Under the pieces are notes generated by a model, which saw only the letters and a program-made list of their open reading frames with translations, did no database searches and was not told where the DNA came from. From Opisthocomus hoazin (taxonomy: Eukaryota; Chordata; Aves; Opisthocomiformes; Opisthocomidae): a stretch of DNA of 64,000 nt. Positions 53,873-63,953 of this stretch are shown here, piece by piece. The stretch's first letter is position 1. Every line of letters starts with the position of its first letter. The DNA lies in contig NC_134414.1 of assembly GCF_030867145.1 (NCBI RefSeq), forward strand, positions 69,942,814 through 70,006,813, given 5' to 3'. Both the position numbers and the translations under genes were made by a program.

Positions 53873-55510
53873 TGACTTGGCAAATCAGAGGTGAAAAGGG
53901 GTATTTCCTACCGCCGCCCCCCGTTGACCTAAGCTAAGATGAGTTAATACAACCTTAAGGCTTGTAATGCTTTTTGCCCGTGTTGGAAATGAGATGGAAG
54001 CAGGCACAATGTAAGAGGTTTCCTAAGAAAGGCATATTTGAGATGTTTCATCAATCAAAGTGGTAATAAGTGAATCCAGAGCTGAACAGGGTACAGCAGA
54101 AGTACAAGGGACTGGAAGCTGAAGTGCTTTTACATATATACTACCGTACTTTTTTTTTTCTCAGTTTAGAAAGTTTATCCAAGCTCCTCTTTCTGCAAGA
54201 GAGCACATCAGAGATAAGGTAAGATTAAACAGTCAGATTTTTGGTCTTTGAAACATTTATTCAAACCTGCTTACTTATATATATTTTTTTTTCTCAGTAC
54301 TAAATAGAAACTTAAAGCTAAAATGGACACTTTTTTTTTCTGATTAGATCTCTCATCATCCTTTATGTGTTTATACATGCCAGAGAGTAATAATAGACAG
54401 GTGTTTTTGCACTATCTACTTATACTCTTTATGAAGAACACAGTTGCCTTTTTCTTTACTGCAAGTCACTTCAGATTAGAATGGCATAATGATAGCAATT
54501 GACATACTGACAATGTTTTAACTTGTTCTATATTTCACTTCTATATTGTCCAAGATAACTGCTACATAAAGACTCTTGGAGGGCTAATACCACATGCTTT
54601 TCCAACGTATTAAATGCCCAAGAATAATTCCAGCCAGCCACAACCCAGAGAAGTCAAAAATTGATCTTCCCACAAACATTGTTAAATTGCAGCAGCACTT
54701 CACGCCTTCAACTGCCCACTAAAAGCACGGGTTGCTATTCCAGTCGCGTCATAGCCCATGCCCAAATTCTTCCCTTTGACCAAATTCTGCAAGGTGTTAA
54801 GGGCCTTTGCGATACGAAAATCAACGGAAATTCTGGGAAGGGAGCACTATGGAACTTTTAAACACTGATGAAGTAAGTCAATTTATTCTCGTGTTGAAGT
54901 TGTTGAATCTTCCTTTGTTTAGTCTAGTTCTATAAAAAGAACAATATTCATAAGCCTTTCCCTAGAGATGGTTTCTGAGATTTTTAAACAATTGTCTTAG
55001 TGGCCTGCAGCATCTGTCCTACATTTCTCTACATGATCAAGGTAACTGACAGTATATACATTCAGCATAACCTCAGGCACTATATAATCTAATTACATCC
55101 CAGGATTATATATGCCAAGTGGACGAGCTGCAGTGAAACATCGCAGTAGTCCTGCAGGCATCTGATGCACACAAATACTCAGAAGTAAGAACCACACTAC
55201 TTGGGATGACGGTCCAGGAACGCACTTGCGTGTGCTGACGCTCAACAGCCGGCTCCAGGAATGAAGTTCATGGAGATGAGTCAGCACTGACTGCTCAGGG
55301 ACCACGTTCTCCAACACAGCTGGCAGCAAACAGGTATGTGTTCCCAAAACAGCCTACCCTTCTCTTCCGACTCCGGCACCCTGTGCTGTGATGCTGTAGA
55401 AGAGGTGGCCGGAGGCAGAGGGCAAGCGGGCAGGATGGACAGCAGGGACAAGCCTGTTCCTCTGGGGGCAACGAGTCACCAGGCTTGCTCCCAGAAGCAC
55501 CCATGCATTT

Positions 55511-55578
55511 TGCTCTGTGTATATATATATATATATTGCTCTGTGTGTGTCTATATATATACATATATATATATATAT
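55511..55578. repeat. TA/TG microsatellite
   Basis: Two similar blocks, each TGCTCTGTGT followed by alternating TA (with some TG and CA), cover about 68 bp. Alternating purine-pyrimidine TA runs are prone to cruciform extrusion and length polymorphism. Confidence 0.9.
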
Positions 55579-57585
55579 TTAGGAAACGACCCCCCACTTC
55601 TGGGGGTGGGCAGACAAATCCACAACTGCTGCTCCCCCGTCAAGCGTTCCTCACCAGGGGCTGGAAGGCCACCTTCCTGCCCACACTCTCATGGCCCTGC
55701 ATGGTGCACCCTTGGCTGCTCCAGGTCTCCTACACCTCCCTGCCAAGCCACCTCGCTCCAACAGGAGGAAAAGGGAGTGCTGTACTTGTCTTCTTCAGAC
55801 CCTCCTGCACTCTGCCATAGGCTGGCAGGGGGAACCGAACCCCATCTCCCACCTCCCTGTGAAGCCTTCTAGCCCAAAAGGTGCTGAACTTACTGGAAGT
55901 CATTTGGCTCTCTCCTTCTGGCCATATTTTCTGAAGTGACCATATCTCCATCCCAAACTAAAACCTGTTAGGGTTTGTTAGACATGCTCCTGGTATTGAC
56001 AAGTCCTTGAGGGCAGGCAGGGACGACGCCCAATGGCCTTAGGGGACAGGTCTCAGCGTCGAAGGCAGTGGCAGCCCCAGACACAAACGGCTGCAGAAGG
56101 CAGGTGCCTGACCTGGCCTTGCTTCACTAGTGAACACGCACCCACGTGAAGTGCTGCCGGTCATTCAGACTCAGTCACACGGCTCCTCTTCAGCCACATG
56201 CTAAAAGCCCAGGTCAGTTCTTCTACCTGCTCTCGGTTTATCTGCCCTGTACCTCTTCATCTCAATAAGCCACGTTTTTAACAAAAAAGGAACAGAAAAA
56301 TCGTTCAGACTAGTTGGAAGGAATTTACTCTTTTGCTTCTGGCTTAGAACTGCAAGTGTCAGGCTGCAGCCCCAAATGCAGTTTGCAAATAGGAGGGGTG
56401 ACACGAGGAAGGCGCGAGGGCGTCACAGCAGAGCTGCCTCTGCCCAGCCACTGACGGGCCACCGCTCCCCAGACGGGGCTTACCTGGGGACAGGAGCCTC
56501 CCAGCTTCCCACCAGCGCGTCCCCAGCTGCCACCACACGCTCGGCTCAAACAGCGCCGGTGGAATCAGCATTGCCCTTGCGGAAAGAATGACACATGCTA
56601 TTGTCACTGTTTTGGCCTGCCTTCTACTAGTAGCTGGAGAGCGCTTGCTCTCAGCTCTGGCCTGGCTCTCGTTTTGCCAACACTAAAAGTAGAAAGGGAG
56701 ACGGGTTGGGGTCTTGGGGAGAGCACCAAGCCCATGGCCGAGCTGGGGCAGACAGAGCATCTCCGCCGTTTCCCGGCGTTACATGCAGCCAGCCCACTTG
56801 TGCGGAAGGCGACTCGCCCCAGGGCTCAGGTGCAGCCAGGAGATCTTGCTCCGTTGCAGAAAGCACAGTGACGGGCGCTGCAGCAGCATCGCCACGGTAC
56901 CGAGACATGAATCCGGGATTCCCACGGCATTGTCATCTCTCTGCCTAGCAGTACTAATGTCAGCAAAAGGACTTTCTTCAAAGGAAATGGCAGCCTGAAG
57001 AGTGTCAGAAATGAGGGCCCCCGCAGAGATCCATCAAAACAAGCTTCTCCTGTAACCGTCTCGTGGGAGCAGTCCCTCAGCCTGACCTGGAAACATCTTA
57101 ATCTACTGCCCTGCCTTCCACTCTGCTCTCCTTATAATTTGAAAATGAATCTCCTGAGAAGAACGCAGAACAGTACAAAAGCCCAGATCAGCTATAATTC
57201 ATATCTTCATCACAAATGGTTGACGTAAAAACCTCTGAGCTTCCAGTGGCACGTCTGGATGCATCTCATAGTGGCATGTGACAACCTGGGGGAGCTGCAG
57301 TGGAGCAGCTCCCTTCTCCGCCCTGAGGCACGTTGTCCTGACAGTAGCTGGCTGAGGCTGGCTTTGCTACGTCAAACGCCCCTGTGAGAGCACTCCTTCC
57401 AGATCTCCTTGTATGTATTTAATCATGGGTATGTCAGCAATAAAAGCAATTTTTCACTCTGCCAACCCTGTTGCAGCGCAGAGTCACCACCACCAACACA
57501 GCACGAGCTGCTGCTGGTACGTTTGCACTCACAGGCACAGTCTCAAGCCTCGGTGAGTTACCCCTGAGCAACCACGATGCACTTA

Positions 57586-57791
57586 TGAAGAAATATTTTT
57601 ATCACGAAGGTGACCAAGCACTGGCACAGGTTGCCTGGAGAGGTTGTGGAGTCTCCATCCTTGGAGATATTTGGAGCTCAGCTGGATACAGCCCCCTCTC
57701 CGCGCATCCTGCTGTAGCAGGCCCTGCTCTGAGGAGGGGGCTGGACCAGTCGACCTCCAAAGTGCCCTCTAGCCCCAGAGATTCTGGGATG
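57586..57791 (+). mobile_element. Old CR1 LINE 3' end, decayed
   Basis: GAAGAAATATTTTTATCACG, GACCAAGCACTGGCACAGGT, GGAGAGGTTGTGGAGTCTCC, TCCTTGGAGATATTTGGAGC, GGGGGCTGGACCAG and a terminal GATTCTGGGAT match the final part of CR1 with many substitutions. The reading frame is kept only in short pieces. It is more diverged than any other CR1 copy here. Confidence 0.8.
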
Positions 57792-59200
57792 AAGGTCACA
57801 GGGCAGTTAAGAACATGGCAAGACTGCGGCTGCACAAATACCATTTTTTTAAAAAATCTAGCTAATATAAGCTATTTTGGGCCATGAAGGAACCAGCATC
57901 ATTTTTCTTCAGGAGAACAGTGGTCGCTCCGTTCAGCCTGTTGCAACCAGTACCGCACACAACCTTGCCTACCACGCAGTCCTCGGCTAACACAACTACT
58001 CTTTTAATGTAAACAGGGGGAACGCATTCGCCTGAGGACAATGTGAGCACTGGGCCAGCTCTCCACAGGCAGAAGAGGTCCTGTCCATGTGCACAGAGGA
58101 TCACACCACCCAGCCTCAATCACTCAGAGGCATCACCCCAGCTCAAGGACCTCCAAGAGAAGCTCCCGACCACGACCCAAGCCTGGTATGCTGCCGGCTG
58201 ACAGCGGTCTCCACCGCTTTTTGGGTAGTTGCTAGTGACAGGCAACAGCATGGAGCTGGGGACAACGCCAGCGGAACTGAACTGATCAGAAGGCCACCCA
58301 TGTACAGCCGAAAGTCAGCTGAAGGTAACAAAGCTGCAAGGAGCTCAACTTCCACAGCACACTTGTGTTCACCGGCAGCACTGACTGGGAAACGTAAATC
58401 TGCAGTCGGCACGGCACAGACAGAGCGGTTAATTGTGGGGATAACTTCATAATGTAATTAAGAGCTCCAGATTACATATTAAGGAATCTGGATTTTAGTA
58501 AAACAATTTATCCAGCATATAAAGGACACTCCTAAAGCAGAGCCTCTTCAGCATTGCTACAGAAGGTCCAAAACTGTATAATTATTACTAAAGTTTGTAT
58601 CTTCTTTTCCTAAGCACATCTTCCCTACACAGCTTTCTGTCTTTGGCTGACAGTCACGCTTTACCCAATGACTTCACTTTACAGCGCAAGACGGGAGCAT
58701 ATCTCACAGACAGGTATTTACACCTCTAGGAACACCAAATTCAGAACTCAAACGTGAATGATTTACTCCAAAAGATTTTAATTAATTAAAATTAATCATA
58801 TCCTGAAAGGAATACAGTTTAATCAGCTTAGTGCCAAGTGGTGAGTCGCCTAAGAGGTGCATCACCGAGTGATTTACTGCCATCACAGCAAGCCTGATGC
58901 CATCAGCCTAGGAGCAACAGGTAAGCCATCAGAAGTTCAGCGCATTTCTTAACTTCAGCTGATTCCAGCCATACACACTGTCCCCGCGGCCACACAGAGA
59001 TACCAAACTTCATTACAGAACTCAATTTCATCTGAAACTGCAGAAAAAGAGTTTAAAATAACCCTTTCCCATACTTCCTTTGCCGAGTACTAACACAAGG
59101 TCCTACATTTAGAGCAGGGAGCACGGCAAAAACCCATCCGCCCCGGAGCTACCGGAGCGCGTCCTGCACCCCTGAGCTTCCCTACTCCAGCATCCACCCA
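57792..59200. other. Intron 1 between old CR1 and the promoter CpG island
   Basis: Unique-looking sequence; A/T-rich around 58440-58830 (including TTTTAATTAATTAAAATTAA near 58776), then increasingly GC-rich. No gene or mobile element was recognised. Confidence 0.5.
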
Positions 59201-59749
59201 CCCAAACGCAGGAAAGCGAGGAGACACAGCAAGATGCCCTGCTGCAAACCACCGCGTCAGCTGCCCCTTACTGGGAGGTGCAGAGGGAGCAGCGCGAACG
59301 CGCCGGGGAAGGGAGTTCTTCACCTCACGGACAGCGGCCAGCCGACACCCCCCAGCTCCCCCAGCACAGCCCGCAGGCTGCTCGCGTACTTTCGGTTTCA
59401 AACGCCCGGGGCCGAGTCTGCCTCCACCGGGAAAGGTGCCAGCGCTCGACTACAGCCCGGAGCCCCGCGACCCCCCCCCGCTCCCCAGCCCGCTGCCCAC
59501 GCCGGGGTCCGCGGCGGCGAGCGCGGCGCTCGGCGTCCCAGCAACCGACCGCCTCCGGGTGGGTTTTTTTCCTTTAACCCTCCCCCCCCCCAATCCCCAC
59601 CAGCACCTTTTTCTCTACCGTGGAAACACAGCTTTGCTACTTTTACATCCCGGGTGGGTGCGCGCTTTATGTCCCGTGTCCGTCCCCCCCCACCACGCAC
59701 AGAGCCGAGCCGCGGGAGAGCGGGAGGGCGCCGGCCCCGACCCCCCCCG

Positions 59750-59768
59750 CCCACCCACCCACCCACCC
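59750..59768 (-). other. G-quadruplex motif, COL4A1 coding strand
   Basis: The minus strand reads GGGTGGGTGGGTGGGTGGG: five G3 tracts with single-base loops, the loop pattern of the most stable parallel quadruplexes. It lies about 200 bp into intron 1, on the non-template strand of COL4A1, where quadruplexes can form behind polymerase. It is also a tetranucleotide repeat, so its length may vary. Confidence 0.8.
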
Positions 59769-59969
59769 GTGGGGCAGCAGGGCATCCCCGCCGAGCCCAC
59801 CTGGGCGAGGTGCGGGGGCCCCGCGCGATTCCGGCGGGGGCAGGGCTGAGGGAAGGGGGCTCGCCGCGCCGCCCCGCCCGGGCACCCCGTCCCGCCCGGT
59901 GAGAGGGTCCTGCGTGGGGCCGGCGCCGCGCAGCCCGTGGGAGCCCCCTCCCCCCCCCCGCGTACTCAC

Positions 59970-60050
59970 CGCGGCGGACACGGCGCCGAGCCGGGCGCTC
60001 AGCAGCAGCAGCAGCAGCCGCAGCAGCCCGAAGCCCCGCCGGAGCCGCAT
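59970..60050 (-). CDS. COL4A1: COL4A1 exon 1 coding part: signal peptide
   Basis: The 81 coding bases give 27 residues, starting MRLRRGFGLLRLLLLLLSAR and ending LGAVSAA at a phase-0 donor (GCG|GTGAGTACG). This is a textbook secretory signal: a basic n-region (R2, R4, R5), a leucine core, and a small-residue c-region with likely cleavage after one of the terminal Ala residues. Exon 1 thus encodes the signal peptide and exon 2 the mature N-terminus, the arrangement known for this collagen. The ATG has A at -3 (GCAGC before ATG). The 5' UTR extends into the CpG island by an unknown length. COL4A1 protein enters the ER, forms heterotrimers with alpha-2(IV) and is deposited in basement membranes. 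The divergent COL4A2 start 0.66 kb away supports the assignment. Confidence 0.85.
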
Positions 60051-60289
60051 GCTGCCGCGCACCGCACCGCGCCGTCGGTCCCCGGGCGGCGGGGCCGGCC
60101 CCGCACCCGCTCCCCGCCTCTCGCCGCGCCTCGCCTCTCCCCTCCGCGGCGGCCGCGGCGCCTGCACTGCCCCGGGGGCCAGGGACTCGCCGCGCCGTAA
60201 CCGGTGGGCGGCGGCGGCAGCCCCTCTCCTCCCCCCGGGCGGGGACCCTGGGAGGGCGCAACCTCGCCCGCTCCTCGCCGGCCGCGGTT

Positions 60290-60318
60290 CCTCCTCCTCC
60301 TCCTCCTCCTCCTCCTCC
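60290..60318 (+). repeat. CTC/TCC triplet repeat in the shared promoter
   Basis: About ten consecutive CTC units (pure pyrimidine on the plus strand) lie between the two first exons, followed by CCGCCGCGGGTGGGTGG. Such mirror-repeat pyrimidine tracts can form triplex DNA and can bind CT-element factors. The number of units is likely polymorphic. Confidence 0.85.
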
Positions 60319-60453
60319 CCGCCGCGGGTGGGTGGCGGGCCGAGGGGGGAGGCGTGCCGCTTCCTCGCCCCGCACCGCCGCTGCCGCCCGGGAGGGCACG
60401 GGAGCCGGCGCGCAGCGGTGCGGAGCGGGCGCGGGGCTGGGCTGGGCGGCGGA

Positions 60454-60481
60454 GGGGCCGGGGCCGGGGAAGGGGCCGGGG
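60454..60481 (+). other. G-quadruplex motif with five G4 tracts, COL4A2 side
   Basis: Five GGGG tracts are separated by CC, CC, AA and CC in 28 bases on the plus strand. It lies upstream of the COL4A2 exon 2 acceptor, in or near the non-coding first exon or its intron, on the coding strand of COL4A2. Confidence 0.8.
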
Positions 60482-60647
60482 CCGTCGGCTCTGCCCGGCC
60501 CGGCGGGGTGCGCGGCGAGCGGCGGGACCTCCCCCCGGCCCCCCTGGGTCGGAGCGGCGGGGCCCGCACAGGGAGCGGCGTCGCCGAGCCCGGAGACCTC
60601 CGCCCGGGGACCGGCGAGTGACGAGCGGGGTCTGCTGTGCCTTGCAG

Positions 60648-60756
60648 GGGCGGCCGCCCAGCGGGAGGGAAGGGAGCCCCGAGCCGAGCCCCGGGGCACG
60701 GAGGGGGCGAAGATGGACGTCTCTCGGCTTCCCGGTGCGCGTATCTTCGTTTGCGG
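60648..60756 (+). CDS. COL4A2: COL4A2 exon 2: 5' UTR end and first 14 2/3 codons
   Basis: A strong acceptor (TCTGCTGTGCCTTGCAG, ending at 60647) shows that a non-coding exon 1 lies upstream in the CpG island; its donor could not be fixed. The first ATG is at 60713 (A at -3 and G at +4, a strong context) with no upstream ATG in this exon. The coding part is 44 bases, MDVSRLPGARIFVC plus GG, ending at donor GCGG|GTAAGT. The layout (non-coding exon, a short exon with about 15 codons, then the hydrophobic part of the signal peptide) matches what I recall of vertebrate COL4A2, although the residues differ from the human ones. Identification rests mostly on the head-to-head position with COL4A1. 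The start and end given are those of the exon; coding begins at 60713. Confidence 0.72.
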
Positions 60757-60893
60757 GTAAGTCGTTCCGCTCGGCGGGCGCTCGGAAGCAGCGCGGTGAA
60801 GCCGCATTGCCGCCCCTAACCGCGGCAGTCCTGTCGCCTGCCGGTTTCGTGCCGGCTGAAAACAATATCGGGCTTGTTCCCCTTCCCCCGCAG

Positions 60894-60954
60894 GGAGCTG
60901 GGGCTGCTGCTGGTCCTGATGGAAGTCGTGCTGTCAGCCGTCAAAGTGGACGCT
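60894..60954 (+). CDS. COL4A2: COL4A2 exon 3: hydrophobic core of signal peptide
   Basis: The acceptor CCTTCCCCCGCAG (to 60893) and donor GACGCT|GTAAGT (from 60955) bound 61 bases. Joined to exon 2 the frame continues as G-ELGLLLVLMEVVLSAVKVDA, total 35 residues, leaving phase 0. LGLLLVLMEVVLSAV is a plausible signal-peptide core. The following AVKVDA may correspond to the short linker before the 7S cysteines in alpha-2(IV). COL4A2 supplies the single alpha-2 chain of the major basement-membrane trimer. No 7S cysteine or Gly-X-Y sequence is seen in this exon, so identification depends on context. Confidence 0.7.
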
Positions 60955-62390
60955 GTAAGTAAAAACGCCTGCTGCCTTTTACCGAGGAGAGAGGAGGAAA
61001 AAGCAGTTCCCTTGGTGCCAGAAAGTGAGGAACTGCGTTCGCCCTTGCCTGGTGGCGGATCTGTCGTTCCGTTAAAAGAAACAACCAACAGATCATCTCC
61101 GCAAGCCTTACAGGTTACTGCCTGCAACGAGGTGATGTTTAGCAGAGGAGCCGTGAGGCTGCAGCGTCAGGCTCTTTGAAGTGTTCCTCTGTTACTTTTC
61201 CTCAGGTTGGGTAATTTGTTACAGCGATAGCAAAGCGCGTCCCACAACGTCTTCATTTTCATAAGAAAAGCGCCAGGACAGAGGGGTGGGACAAAAATGC
61301 CGCGCTATAGATACCGGAGAGTACTCGGGAGAAGTTAACCTGCGGATGAGATATCCTCAGTTCAGTACAGACCTCGTCTGAGGACTGCAGAGTTGAAGCT
61401 GTGGCTTAATTTCGCAAATCAGAGGTGTGTTTATACATAAATCGTTGTTTAAATTAAATTGTTAAATCCGAAAATAAAAATTGGTAAGTCCGATGCGATA
61501 CAGGTGGTTGCGAATACCCGCTTGAGGTGTTGATGTAAACAGAAGCCATTAAACTCTTGGGTCTTCGTCACAAGGGTGTGGAAGAGGTGAGAGATAGCAT
61601 ACGTGGGAGCGCAACACTTGCCTGGTATGAAGCTTGGTGAATGAAATGGAAAGGCTGTCTTTGATGCGAGGAGGCTTTGGGTCAGGCCTGGGTCCTGCAG
61701 GCTGAGAGGCCACGAAGGCTTGGCTTGCGGCTGCGTTTGTTGGCCACCGAGCGTGGGCAAGGCTCTGGGGTCATGTGTGAGTGGGACCTTGATTACGTTT
61801 TTTCAAAAGCTGTCCTAGTTTAATCGTGCTGCCTGCAACTTTCACCCCTTTTCTGTGGCTTTGCACTCCTCGCAGATACCTGACGTGGTTACATCTTTGC
61901 GGTGAGATGGCATAATCTGTGAAGAAGTGGGAAATGCTAGGGCCTTTGCGCGGGTGTTGTGACACGCAACGGCTTTGCTCTCAAGCAGCAGCTGGCAGGT
62001 AGAGCCTGCCCATCGGTCTGCGCGGCGGGTTGGCCTCTCCGCGTCGTGGCAGGCTGGGGACACACGGCCCCACGGGAAGGGAAGCGAGCGAGGGCTTCGA
62101 GTGTCACGTGCTGCTTTCCTTCGCCATGTTCTGATAGCAACGTCATTCTGCTGAGTAACGCTGAACGGACGATGGTATTGCCATGTGCTAGTGAAACCAG
62201 AACAGGCTGGTGGTCGTGCCAGCTTTTTAAGGCCCAGTGATGAAATCACCGGGATCAGCCGGCCTAAAAAGGCGGCATTTGTGTTACGACTCTTCTTTTT
62301 CCGAAGCTGAGCTGTAGCGTGCGTAGCATGGTACCTGAGCTTTAGCTGTAGCGTGGGCTCATTCATTCTCCTTCGTGTTCTCGCTTGCAG

Positions 62391-62447
62391 ACTGCAGGCT
62401 GCGGTGTTAGTGCAGACGTACACCGAGCAGGCGTTCGAGCTCCCTCG
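62391..62447 (+). other. Possible additional COL4A2 exon (unconfirmed)
   Basis: Bordered by a pyrimidine-rich acceptor (TCGTGTTCTCGCTTGCAG) and a donor TCG|GTGAGC, this 57-base segment would keep the COL4A2 phase 0 and reads TAGCGVSADVHRAGVRAPS. It has no collagen repeat and does not resemble the expected alpha-2(IV) 7S start, so it may be a chance pairing of splice-like sites or a minor alternative exon. Confidence 0.2.
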
Positions 62448-63953
62448 GTGAGCGGATGCAGTCTGGTCACGGCTGCTTGAAGCTCCGCGGTGCTGGTTTT
62501 GCCACAGCACCTCAGAGGAGTAAATTGGCCTGCTTGGAGGTCAGATTTCCCTGATTTAACGGTTCCTAAGGTGGTGGCTGCGTAGGAGACGCAACACCCT
62601 GGTGAAAGTGAATGAGGAAGTTTGGTCATGTTTCCACAAAAAATTAGAGCTGCATTGCCACCAAAATATTTATCCCATTTTCTACCCGTATGCCACTCCC
62701 TTCCCTTGGCCAGCACAGGTCTTTCTGTAGTCACATGGTGAACTGAGTTGGAAAATTACTTGTTTAAACTAATCCATCCCCAAAGAGAGAAGAGGGGTGA
62801 GAGCTAACATTAGCTAACATTGTAGAGGCTTGGGCTGGCACGGGCCTGGGAGCAGGCAGAGGGGGTGGGAGAGGGGGTGGGCTTGCTCCTGGCAGTGACA
62901 GTTCTGGTCTAGGCAAAGTGATAGAGTGGGCGCATGTGGGAAGCAGCAGCAGCAGCACCTGAGTCATTGCAGGTGGGCTGCTGGCAGTCGAATTCTGTGT
63001 ATTCTAATTCTGTTTGTCACATTGAATCTCCTGTTATTTGTTACACGGATTAATGTGCTAGTGTTATGAAGTGTTTTGCTAGCTTGGATTAAAAAAAAAC
63101 CTGATATGAATTATTAAAGTCTGTGGGACCAGATCTTATAAGTCATGCTTCTGCCTGGAATGAGACAAGCAGAACTGCGGAGTTTGACAGCCATGTGTAT
63201 GTGACTGAGTTACGGCTGCTGGAGATGAGTGTTGTTGAATGAGTGAAATTGTACATAGGAAGAAACTGGAATGAAATTGAGGAGAAAGCCAGGAAGGAGG
63301 GAGAGAGAAACAGGGGAGCTCGGAGTGTTTGACTGGATGTCTTGCCTGGCAGGCTGCTGCTAGCTGTTAGGGAGATGGATGTTTCTGAGGAAAGGAAGAA
63401 GTGAGAGGAAGAAAAAGGACGAGGATGTTTAGGATATCTGAGGGTTGGGGAAGAAAAAATGGTTTCTCTGGCAAGAGGAGAGGATGCTGGTTGCAGGCTT
63501 GAAGAGAACTAAGGAAGAGGAGTCCCTGGATGGAAATACTAGGAGAGACAGCCAAATGGAGTGGATCAGGCTGCAGTTATCTTTAGTGCTCTTTGGCGTA
63601 CACTGGCTGGTGATGTTAAAGGCCCCAAATAACTTTGGAACTATTCTAAACTGTAGATTTAAGTATTCATCTGGCTTAAATAAAATTAAGTTGTGTTAAC
63701 TACAAAGTTTGGCCAAGTTTGTAGATTTCTTCTCTTTCTGCCCCTGCAAATATATTGCAGCCAAAATATAGTTCTTGCAGTATTGTTTTGTTCTTTTCAG
63801 AGAGAATGTATCTTCTGCTGATTTTTTTTTCTTTTGTTTTTCCTAAAGCACACTTCTTCCTAAATAGTTTTGTAACATTTGATGACTTTATTGTAGCCCC
63901 CTTAGTATATTTTTTAAACTGCCCCTAATTAAAACTAATTTTTTTCCCCCCAG

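Larger units (their letters stand above)
50420..57585. other. Intron 1, unique sequence with simple repeats
   Basis: No coding exon was recognised. It contains a 17-A run (52116-52132), the tandem palindromic repeat at 53829-53872 and the TA/TG microsatellite at 55511-55578. G+C rises from about 55.3 kb onward, approaching the promoter CpG island. Several GC-rich frames at 56.3-57.0 kb have no recognisable domains. Confidence 0.55.
2437..59969 (-). other. COL4A1: COL4A1 intron 1 (about 57.5 kb)
   Basis: The intron is bounded by a donor at 59969-59968 (minus strand reads GCCGCG|GTGAGTACG) and an acceptor at 2438-2437. A very long first intron is consistent with what I recall of vertebrate COL4A1. 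It contains all the mobile elements listed separately. None of the open frames in it, apart from those inside CR1, resembles a known protein. Its sub-regions are described in separate entries. Confidence 0.8.
59200..60860. promoter_or_regulatory. CpG island with the COL4A1/COL4A2 bidirectional promoter
   Basis: A dense CpG island containing the first exons of two divergent collagen IV genes; the ATGs are 662 bp apart (60050 minus, 60713 plus). The core between them has no TATA or CCAAT box that I can find, but has GC boxes (GTGGGCGG at about 60204-60211, GGGCGGGG at 60237-60244) and CT-rich tracts (CCTCTCCCCTCC at about 60134-60145, CCCCTCTCCTCCCCCC at 60221-60236). Type IV collagen gene pairs are known to share such promoters, where a CTC-type element has been described as needed for both directions; equating the tracts seen here with that element is inference. 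Transcription start sites cannot be placed from sequence. Confidence 0.8.

Noticed and set aside
59398..60807. 469-codon minus-strand frame across the CpG island, and similarly long overlapping plus-strand frames (e.g. 59620-60621)
   Set aside because: Stop-poor GC-rich DNA gives long frames by chance; the residues are low-complexity Arg/Pro/Gly/Ala. The minus-strand collagen exon 1 and the plus-strand exons lie in other frames with proper splice sites.
61866..61892. 26-base segment with splice-like borders in COL4A2 intron 3 (acceptor CTCCTCGCAG, donor GCG|GTGAGA)
   Set aside because: It would bring the 63954 frame into phase, but tiny chance acceptor/donor pairs are common and the peptide is not collagen-like.
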